A program made the translations under genes and the position numbers. A model generated the notes under the pieces. It saw only the letters and a list, made by a program, of their open reading frames with translations. It was not told where the DNA came from and ran no database searches. A DNA stretch of 21,000 nt from Gaiellasilicea sp035645095 (GTDB lineage: Bacteria > Actinomycetota > Thermoleophilia > Gaiellales > Gaiellaceae). Shown in pieces: positions 15,708-21,000 of this stretch (position 1 is the first letter of the stretch; the number at the start of each line of letters is the position of its first letter). The stretch covers positions 1 through 21,000 of the forward strand of contig DASQNG010000151.1 of the NCBI GenBank assembly GCA_035645095.1, read 5' to 3'.

Positions 15708-15732
15708 ACCTTGTGTTGAAGCAACACAAGGT
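15708..15732. promoter_or_regulatory. Perfect palindrome upstream of uvsE (distal copy)
   Basis: Two perfect 11-nt arms, ACCTTGTGTTG (15708-15718) and CAACACAAGGT (15722-15732), with a 3-nt centre. It shares the CTTGTGTTG-N3-CAACACAAG core with the proximal copy, centre to centre 49 bp. One arm position differs between the copies (G versus C) and the opposite arm changes to match. Confidence 0.65.
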
Positions 15733-15798
15733 TCTCTCCAGCCGCGCATACCGGCTGCCGCGGGAAACGGGTGACCGCGGGCCCGACGGGCGCAGGAC

Positions 15799-18700
15799 CT
15801 ACGGGCGCAGGACGGCGCGGCGCGGGCCGGCGAGGAAGCCTGCCTCGACGAGGAGCGGCAGCACCTCGGACTCCGTCACCGGGCCGCCGTCGAAGCGCTC
15901 CACCGCCAGGCGACGCGACTTGCGCCCCTGCGGCGGCAGCGTCTCCCGCACGTGCGCCACGAGCGCCGCGATCGTCGGCCGCAGCCAGCTTTCGGCCGGC
16001 TCCCGGAGCGGGACGAGCGACCGCCCCCCACGCTCGACGAAGAGGACGGCCTCTCCGCCGAGCAGCACCACCTGTGCGCCGGCGACCCGCGCCGCCCGGG
16101 CGCCCGCGCGCCGCGGCCACGGGAGCGCGGCGCCGTAGGGCTGCGCCGGGTCGGCCGCCGGGAGGACGAGCGGCTCCGGCTCCTCGCCCTCCCGCGCCCG
16201 CAGCTCGCGCAGCCGCTCCACGGCCCCGGCCAGCGCGAACTGCGCGCCGCCAAGGCCTTCGACGAAGTAGCCGCGCCGACAGACACCGAGCGTCTCGAGG
16301 TCGCGCAGCTCGCCGTAGACGGCCGCGTAGCCGCCCGCGATCCCCTCGCCCCGGACGCTGTCGCGCGTGACGATCCCCTGGCGCTCGAGCAGCAGCTCGG
16401 CGAGCGCCCGGCGGTCGCGCGGCGCCGGGAAGAGCCGCTCGGTGAGCGACCAGCGCCCCTGGGTGGACGTGGCGCCCGCGCCGCGGGAGCGCGAGAAGCG
16501 CCGCGGCCGGCCGGCCCGCGGCCGCGGATCGCTCGGAGCGGCGTAGCGACGGCCGGCGCGGAGCGGCGTCCACGCGTCGTTCGTCACCTCGCCGGCCCAG
16601 ACGAGCTCCCACAGCGCCGGCAGCGCCGCCTCGGGTTCGAGTCCTGCCGCCTCGACGAGCGGGTGCCAGAACTCGGCGCTGACGGCCAGCACGCGCCGCA
16701 GCGACTCGTGCGCCTCGCCCTCCGGCCGCGCGGCGCCGGCGGGCGCACCGAGGAGCGCGGCGTCATCGCGAAAGTAGAGGGCGGCGCGGTCGAGGCCGGC
16801 ACCGACCCACACCACCTCGCCGGCGGCGCAGAGGGCATCGAGCCACGCGGGCTGGTAGCCAGGCACACGCCGCGGCAGCACCTCCGACTCCCACAGCGAG
16901 ACCGGCAGCGGCAGCGCCTGGAGCGGCACGAGCGCCTCCCGCAGGCTCGCGCGGCGGTCGATCCCGTGCCAGGCGGGTAGGAAGCGGCCGAGCGCCGCCT
17001 GCTCCGCCGGCTCGACCTCCTTGCGGAGGGCTGCGAGCGAGGCCCGCCGGAGGCGGCGCAGCACCTCCGGGTCGCACCACTCGCGCTCGCTCCCCCCGGG
17101 TCGGAGCTCACCGCGCACGAGCGCGTCCTCCCGCTCGAGGCCGTGCAGCAGGTCGCCGAGCGGGATCCCGAAGTGCGCTTCGGCCTCGCCGGTCGTGAAC
17201 GGCCCGCGACCCTTCGCGTAGCGCAGCACGAGCTCCCGCAAGGCGTCGGGGCCGCCGTCGAGGAACGCCGCGGGCAGCCCACCCGGCGGCATCACGCCGA
17301 GCGCGTCGCGGTAGCGACCCGCGTCCTCCGCGGCGACGAGCCGTGACTCGCCCGCGAGCCGGATCTCGAGCGCCCGCCGCTCGGCGACGAGGACTGCCGC
17401 GAACGCCTCGTCGTACTCGCCGGAGCGGAGGTCGCCGCGCCGGCGGAGGACGTCGTGCAGCTCGTCCGGGTCGCGCGGCTCCCCGCGCAGCTGCGCCTCG
17501 ACCTGCGCGAGCGCGTCGGCGTCGATCAGCTCACGGAGCTCCTCTTGCCCCAGCAGCTCGCGGAGCAGGTCGCGGTCGAGCGAGAGCGCCTGGGCCCGCC
17601 GCTCGGCCGGCGGCGTGTCGTCCTCGTACATGTAGGTGGCGACGTAGTCGAAGAGGAGCGACGACGCGAACGGGGACGCCGAGGGCGTCTCGACGTCCAC
17701 GAGGTCGAGCTCGCGCGTGGCGAGCCCCTGCAGGATCCGCCGCAGCGCAGGCAGGTCGAAGACGTCCTGCAGGCACTCCCGGTAGGTCTCGAGCACGATC
17801 GGGAACGACCCGTACTTCCGCGCGACCTGGAGGAGCCCCTGCGCCTTCAGCCGCTGCTGCCAGAGCGGCGTACGCTGGCCCGGCCGGCGGCGCGGGATCA
17901 GGAGCGCGCGCGAGGCGTTCTCGCGGAAGCGCGCGCCGAAGAGCGCCGTCTGCCCCACCTCCTGCACCACGAGCTCCTCGAGCTCGTCCGGCGCGACGAG
18001 CAGGTCCTCGACCGGTGGCGGCGCATCGGCGTCGGGCAGGTGGAGCGCGATCCCGTCGTCCGACCAGATCGACTGCACCTCGAGGCCGAGCGACTCCCGC
18101 AGCCGTGCCGAGAGCGCCATCGCCCACGGAGCGTGGACGCGGCCCCCGAACGGCGTCAGGATGCAGACGCGCCAGTCGCCGATCTCGTCCCGGAAGCGCT
18201 CGACGACGACGGTGCGGTCGGAGGGGACGGCGCCGGTCGCGGCCGCCTGCTCGCGCAGGTAGACGAGCAGGTTACGGGCGGCGCGCTCGTCGAGGTGATA
18301 CTCGTCACGTAACCGGCCGAGCGCGCTCTCGTCGGTGAGCGCGACCAGCTCGCGCGAGGCCCGGCCGATCTTCTCGCCCAGCTCGTACGGCCTGCCCACG
18401 CCCTCGCCCTTCCAGAAGGGGACGGCGCCCGGAACGCCCGGCGCCGGTGAGACGAGCACGCGGTCGCGGGTGATCTCCTCGATCCGCCACGTCGAGGCGC
18501 CGAGCAGGAACGTCTGGCCCTGCCGCGCCTCGTACACCATCTCCTCGTCGAGCTCGCCGACGCGGCCACCCGACTTCCCGGAGGCGTCGCCCACGAGGTG
18601 GACGCCGAAGAGGCCGCGGTCCGGGATCGTGCCCGCGTTGGTGACCGCGAGCCGGCGCGCGCCGCTGCGGCCGCGCAGGAGGCCGGCCGTGCGATCCCAC

Positions 18701-20121
18701 ACGATGCGCGGCCGCAGCTCGGCGAACTCGTCCGAGGGGTAGCGGCCGGCGAGCATGTCGAGCACGTTCTCGAGCTGCTGCCGGGAGAGGTCGGCGAACG
18801 GGTAGGCGCCGCGCACGAGCCGGTGCAGCTCGTCGACCTCGACCTCTTCGTCGGCAACGATCGCGACGATCTGCTGGGCGAGCACGTCGAGCGGGTTGCG
18901 CGGGATCGTCGTCTCTTCGATCTCGCCGCCGCGCATCGCGCGCGCGACGACCGCCGACTCGAGCAGGTCGGCGCGGAACTTGGGGAAGATCCGGCCCTTC
19001 GAGACGGCGCCGAGGTCGTGGCCGGCGCGGCCGATCCGCTGCAGTCCACGCGCGACCGACTTCGGGCTCTCGACCTGCACGACGAGGTCGACGGCGCCCA
19101 TGTCGATCCCGAGCTCGAGGCTCGAGGTGGCGACGAGGCACGGGATCCCGCCCGCCTTCAACAGCTCCTCGATCTCGACCCGCTGCTCGCGGGCGAGCGA
19201 GCCGTGGTGCGCACGCGCGACCTCCTCCTCGGCGAGCTCGTTCAGGCGCAGCGCAAGCCGCTCGGCGGTGCGGCGGTTGTTGACGAAGACGATCGTCGAG
19301 CGGTGCGCGCGGACGAGCTCGAGCAGCGCCGGGTAGATCGACGGCCAGATCGACGCGATCCCGCCCTCCGTCGAGACGCCGAGCGGGCTCCCGTCCGCGA
19401 GCGGCGGGTTGCCGTAGGCGTGGCCGCCGGGCTCCCGCAGGTCCTCGAGTGGGAGCACGACCTCGAGATCGAGCTCCTTCCGGGTGCCGGCGTCGACGAG
19501 CCGGATGGGGCGGTTGCCCGAGACGAAGCGGCCGATCTCCTCGAGGGGGCGCTGTGTGGCAGACAGCCCGATCCGCTGCGCCCGCCGCGGGAGCAGCGCG
19601 TCGAGCCGCTCGAGGCTGAGTGCGAGGTGGGCGCCCCGCTTGGTGCCAGCCACGGCGTGCACCTCGTCGATGATCACCGTCTCCACGGCACCGAGGATCG
19701 AGCGGCCCTGCGAGGTGAGGAGCAGGAAGAGCGACTCGGGCGTCGTGATCAGGATGTCCGGCGCGTCGCGCAGCATCGCCTGCCGCTCGCGCTGCGGCGT
19801 GTCGCCGGTGCGCACCCCGACCCGCAGCTCCGAGCGGAGCCCCGCCAGCGGGCCGCGCAGGTTCCGCTCGACGTCGTAGTTCAGGGCCTTCAGTGGCGAG
19901 ACGTAGAGGAGGCGGAGCCCCGCCCGCGGCGACGCGTTCAGGCGGTCGATGCCGTAGAGAAAGGCTGCGAGGGTCTTCCCGGAGCCGGTCGGCGCCTGGA
20001 TCAGGACGTGCTCACCCGTGGCGATCGCGGGCCAGCCGGCCGCCTGCGCCGGCGTCGGCCCGGCAAACGCCCGCTCGAACCACCCCCGCGTCGCGGCCGA
20101 GAACGGAGCGAGAGGATCCAC
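15799..20121 (-). CDS. lhr: Lhr large helicase-related protein (SF2 DNA helicase with C-terminal Lhr domains)
   Basis: A full-length 1440-aa Lhr, an ATP-dependent 3'-5' DNA helicase of repair. Motifs in the core: Walker A APTGSGKT (43-50), TPES (127-130), DEVH (152-155), SAT (187-189), HHGSL (305-309), ATSSLELGIDMG (331-342) and QRIGRAGH (361-368). Next come the Lhr-specific winged-helix and beta-barrel regions, with the conserved QARKYGSFPIVLETYRE-like stretch, here LQVARKYGSFPIVLE. The C-terminal domain, which in E. coli Lhr is AlkZ-like and acts as a uracil-DNA glycosylase, is present and ends with the typical RRGYFVEGLGGAQFALAGAV. The GTG at 20121 is preferred to the longer frame because a -10 hexamer lies 6 nt upstream and the extension would run antisense through the borosin precursor. 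Length agrees with mycobacterial Lhr (about 1500 aa). Confidence 0.95.
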   Translation of the reverse strand: MDPLAPFSAATRGWFERAFAGPTPAQAAGWPAIATGEHVLIQAPTGSGKTLAAFLYGIDRLNASPRAGLRLLYVSPLKALNYDVERNLRGPLAGLRSELRVGVRTGDTPQRERQAMLRDAPDILITTPESLFLLLTSQGRSILGAVETVIIDEVHAVAGTKRGAHLALSLERLDALLPRRAQRIGLSATQRPLEEIGRFVSGNRPIRLVDAGTRKELDLEVVLPLEDLREPGGHAYGNPPLADGSPLGVSTEGGIASIWPSIYPALLELVRAHRSTIVFVNNRRTAERLALRLNELAEEEVARAHHGSLAREQRVEIEELLKAGGIPCLVATSSLELGIDMGAVDLVVQVESPKSVARGLQRIGRAGHDLGAVSKGRIFPKFRADLLESAVVARAMRGGEIEETTIPRNPLDVLAQQIVAIVADEEVEVDELHRLVRGAYPFADLSRQQLENVLDMLAGRYPSDEFAELRPRIVWDRTAGLLRGRSGARRLAVTNAGTIPDRGLFGVHLVGDASGKSGGRVGELDEEMVYEARQGQTFLLGASTWRIEEITRDRVLVSPAPGVPGAVPFWKGEGVGRPYELGEKIGRASRELVALTDESALGRLRDEYHLDERAARNLLVYLREQAAATGAVPSDRTVVVERFRDEIGDWRVCILTPFGGRVHAPWAMALSARLRESLGLEVQSIWSDDGIALHLPDADAPPPVEDLLVAPDELEELVVQEVGQTALFGARFRENASRALLIPRRRPGQRTPLWQQRLKAQGLLQVARKYGSFPIVLETYRECLQDVFDLPALRRILQGLATRELDLVDVETPSASPFASSLLFDYVATYMYEDDTPPAERRAQALSLDRDLLRELLGQEELRELIDADALAQVEAQLRGEPRDPDELHDVLRRRGDLRSGEYDEAFAAVLVAERRALEIRLAGESRLVAAEDAGRYRDALGVMPPGGLPAAFLDGGPDALRELVLRYAKGRGPFTTGEAEAHFGIPLGDLLHGLEREDALVRGELRPGGSEREWCDPEVLRRLRRASLAALRKEVEPAEQAALGRFLPAWHGIDRRASLREALVPLQALPLPVSLWESEVLPRRVPGYQPAWLDALCAAGEVVWVGAGLDRAALYFRDDAALLGAPAGAARPEGEAHESLRRVLAVSAEFWHPLVEAAGLEPEAALPALWELVWAGEVTNDAWTPLRAGRRYAAPSDPRPRAGRPRRFSRSRGAGATSTQGRWSLTERLFPAPRDRRALAELLLERQGIVTRDSVRGEGIAGGYAAVYGELRDLETLGVCRRGYFVEGLGGAQFALAGAVERLRELRAREGEEPEPLVLPAADPAQPYGAALPWPRRAGARAARVAGAQVVLLGGEAVLFVERGGRSLVPLREPAESWLRPTIAALVAHVRETLPPQGRKSRRLAVERFDGGPVTESEVLPLLVEAGFLAGPRRAVLRP

Positions 20122-20127
20122 GGCCTC

Positions 20128-20133
20128 AGGGTA
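20128..20133 (-). promoter_or_regulatory. Probable -10 element of lhr (leaderless)
   Basis: TACCCT on the minus strand, 6 nt before the GTG at 20121; the same hexamer and gap as at nei. The region behind it is shared with the divergent borosin promoter. Confidence 0.5.
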
Positions 20134-20140
20134 CCCGCGC

Positions 20141-20180
20141 GATTGACTGCCGCCGACCGCCGATGACCGCTGCCGACCGT
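20141..20180 (+). repeat. 10-bp-phased GACYG direct repeats upstream of the borosin operon
   Basis: Four successive decamers carry GAC(C/T)G at the same position: GACTG at 20145 and GACCG at 20155, 20165 and 20175. The last ends 5 bp before the -10 hexamer. Direct repeats in register with about one helical turn, covering the -35 region, are typical of activator sites, though SARP-type sites usually use 11-bp spacing. In low-diversity GC-rich DNA chance cannot be excluded. Confidence 0.4.
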
Positions 20181-20184
20181 GTTG

Positions 20185-20190
20185 TAGCGT
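20185..20190 (+). promoter_or_regulatory. Probable -10 element of the borosin operon
   Basis: TAGCGT fits the TANNNT form of actinobacterial -10 elements. ATGACC at 20163-20168 is a possible weak -35, 16 bp away and inside the phased repeats. Transcription would start near 20197, leaving a leader of about 25 nt with a ribosome binding site. Confidence 0.4.
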
Positions 20191-20207
20191 CTGCCGCAAC
20201 GACCGAG

Positions 20208-20212
20208 AGGAG
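20208..20212 (+). promoter_or_regulatory. Ribosome binding site of the borosin precursor
   Basis: AGGAG within GAGAGGAGAAG, 9 nt before the ATG at 20222. Unlike the leaderless genes around it, the precursor has a clear site, which would suit high expression. Confidence 0.75.
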
Positions 20213-20221
20213 AAGCGGCGC

Positions 20222-20434
20222 ATGAAGAAGATCAAGGAGTTTCTCGTCGAGCTCGACGACGACAAGCAGCTGCGCGAGCAGTTCAAGAAGGACCCCGAGG
20301 GGACCGCGAAGCGGGCCGGCCTCAACCCGGGGCAGGCGAAGGCAGTCGCGTCTGGCGACCTGAAGCGGCTCTCGAGGGCTGTCGAGGAGGAGTCGGGGCC
20401 GACGACGCTCGCCTTCGTGGTCATGGTCGCGTGA
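20222..20434 (+). CDS. Split-borosin precursor peptide (SonA-like)
   Basis: A 70-aa peptide substrate for backbone N-methylation. Residues 1-55 form the helical borosin-binding domain: KEFLVELDDDKQLREQFKKD (5-24), PEGTAKRAGLNPGQAKAVAS (25-44), then GDLKRLSRAV (45-54). The same layout is seen in SonA of Shewanella and in the C-terminal part of fungal OphMA (DPKALADYKAD, LTPQERAALELGD). A short linker EEESGP (55-60) leads to the C-terminal core TTLAFVVMVA (61-70), hydrophobic with Val-Val-Met-Val as in known methylated cores. There is no follower after the core. The stop shares GTGA with the methyltransferase start. The domain can also hit LigA-type or Nif11-like profiles, but the neighbour settles the assignment. 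N-methylation itself is inferred. Confidence 0.92.
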   Translation: MKKIKEFLVELDDDKQLREQFKKDPEGTAKRAGLNPGQAKAVASGDLKRLSRAVEEESGPTTLAFVVMVA

Positions 20435-21000
20435 GCCGTGCCGGCGGCTCGCTGACCGTCGTCGGTTCCGGCATCCGGCCGCAGCACCTGACGGGTGAGA
20501 CGGCCGCCGCGATCGAGTCGGCCGACGAGCTGCTCTACCTCGCCGCCGAGTCGGTCACCGCGGCCTGGCTGGCGACGTTGCACCCGTGCGCGACGTCCCT
20601 TGCGCCCCTCTACGTCGAGGGCGTGGATCGCGCGGTGACGTACGAAGCGATGGCGAACTCAATCCTTGCCCCTGCCCGCCGCGGCGCCGCGGTCGCAGCC
20701 GCGTTCTACGGCCACCCTGGGGTCTTCGTGGCACCGTCACACGAGGCGGTCGCGCGGGCGCGTGCCGAGGGCATCCCCGCGCGGATGCTGCCCGCCGTGT
20801 CCGTCGAGGACTGCCTCTTCGCCGACCTCGGGGTCGACCCCGGCCGCAGCGGCTGCCAGAGCTACGGCGCCTCGTACTACCTCGCGCACCGGCCGCCGCT
20901 CGACACGCGCGCGCACGTGCTGCTGTGGCAGATCAGCGTGGTGGGCGAGCGGCGCGCGGTGGCCGAGGTGCCGCGCGAGGGGTTGCGGGCGTTGACGGAC
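20431..21000 (+). CDS. Borosin alpha-N-methyltransferase (SonM/OphMA-like), cut by window edge
   Basis: A SAM-dependent enzyme of the tetrapyrrole-methylase fold that methylates backbone amides of the precursor's core. The 190 visible codons cover most of a catalytic domain of about 260 aa; the C-terminal part is outside. The N-terminus GGSLTVVGSGI (5-15) matches the SAM-site strand (GSLTIVGTGI in OphMA). The catalytic pattern Tyr61-x5-Arg67-x3-Tyr71 equals Tyr66/Arg72/Tyr76 of OphMA. Then come FYGHPGVFVAPSHEA (92-106), RMLPAVSVEDCLFADLGVDP (118-137), SYGAS (144-148) and HVLLWQISVVGE (162-173), all near-diagnostic for borosin enzymes. GTG start by 4-nt overlap with the precursor. The fungal form is fused to its substrate; here enzyme and substrate are separate genes. 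Cobalamin-pathway methylases lack these motifs, so that alternative is unlikely. Confidence 0.95.
   Translation, partial: MSRAGGSLTVVGSGIRPQHLTGETAAAIESADELLYLAAESVTAAWLATLHPCATSLAPLYVEGVDRAVTYEAMANSILAPARRGAAVAAAFYGHPGVFVAPSHEAVARARAEGIPARMLPAVSVEDCLFADLGVDPGRSGCQSYGASYYLAHRPPLDTRAHVLLWQISVVGERRAVAEVPREGLRALTD

Noticed and set aside
15658..15732. CRISPR-like or LexA/SOS-box reading of the palindrome pair
   Set aside because: Only two units with unequal flanks, no spacers or cas genes, and no match to the actinobacterial SOS box GAAC-N4-GTTC.
14523..15749. Upstream extension of the first GTPase frame through uvsE
   Set aside because: Out-of-frame copy of uvsE; the ATGA overlap fixes the start at 14522.
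15635..16612. Upstream extension of the uvsE frame into lhr
   Set aside because: Arg/Ala-rich shadow of the lhr C-terminus; it would also translate through both palindromes.
20222..20434. Precursor read as a Nif11/NHLP-type leader or a LigA-like dioxygenase subunit
   Set aside because: No double-glycine cleavage site, cyclodehydratase, lanthionine enzyme or LigB partner; the coupled gene is a clear borosin methyltransferase.
20122..20583. Upstream extension of lhr antisense to the borosin precursor
   Set aside because: No helicase-family similarity there, and a promoter-like hexamer sits 6 nt before GTG 20121.

Overview
The window is about 70% or more GC and densely coded, with a strong G/C third-position bias. 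It reads as chromosomal DNA of a high-GC actinobacterium. FtsZ is closest in memory to the Streptomyces protein, and there is an Lhr helicase, a Nei2-type glycosylase and a pair of dynamin-like GTPases, all typical of Actinomycetota. A deep-branching class such as Thermoleophilia is my guess, not something the sequence proves. There are no rRNA, tRNA, CRISPR or insertion-sequence genes, and no gap between genes reaches 300 bases.

Layout, left to right. (1) 1-1583, minus strand: a gamma-glutamyltransferase overlapping a GNAT acetyltransferase that runs off the left edge. (2) 1627-2658, plus: a UPF0104/LPG-synthase-type membrane protein. (3) 2716-4852, minus: parA then ftsZ as a coupled pair; FtsZ has a long N-terminal extension and a very short C-terminal linker. 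(4) 4961-5896, minus: a bicupin protein. (5) 6023-9486, minus: nei-like DNA glycosylase, an unrecognised 407-aa protein, and an NAD(P)-binding/DUF2867 protein that seems to lack a normal start codon. (6) 9520-11318, plus, divergent from nei: a GAF-MerR-B12-binding regulator of the CarH/LitR type, then a small membrane protein. (7) 11260-15634, minus: uvsE (UV damage endonuclease) followed by two dynamin-like GTPases, with 4-nt stop/start overlaps at both junctions; two matched palindromes lie upstream of uvsE. (8) 15799-20121, minus: full-length lhr. (9) 20222-21000, plus: a 70-aa precursor peptide and, overlapping it by 4 nt, a SAM-dependent methyltransferase cut by the right edge.

The most exciting item is (9). 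The two genes form a split borosin system, a RiPP pathway in which the methyltransferase puts methyl groups on the backbone amides of the precursor's C-terminal core. The catalytic Tyr-x5-Arg-x3-Tyr pattern of the fungal enzyme OphMA is intact, and the precursor ends in a hydrophobic, beta-branched core. Its promoter region carries GACYG repeats phased exactly 10 bp apart.

By theme, three DNA-repair genes (nei, uvsE, lhr) sit within 12 kb around a probable light/B12 sensor, and two cell-division-linked modules (parA-ftsZ and the dynamin pair) are present. Several genes (ggt, cupin, nei, lhr, the MerR gene) appear to be leaderless, with a -10 hexamer 6-7 nt before the start codon. The other gaps (1584-1626, 2659-2715, 4853-4960, 5897-6022, 9487-9519, 15635-15798, 20122-20221) hold only the sites listed below.
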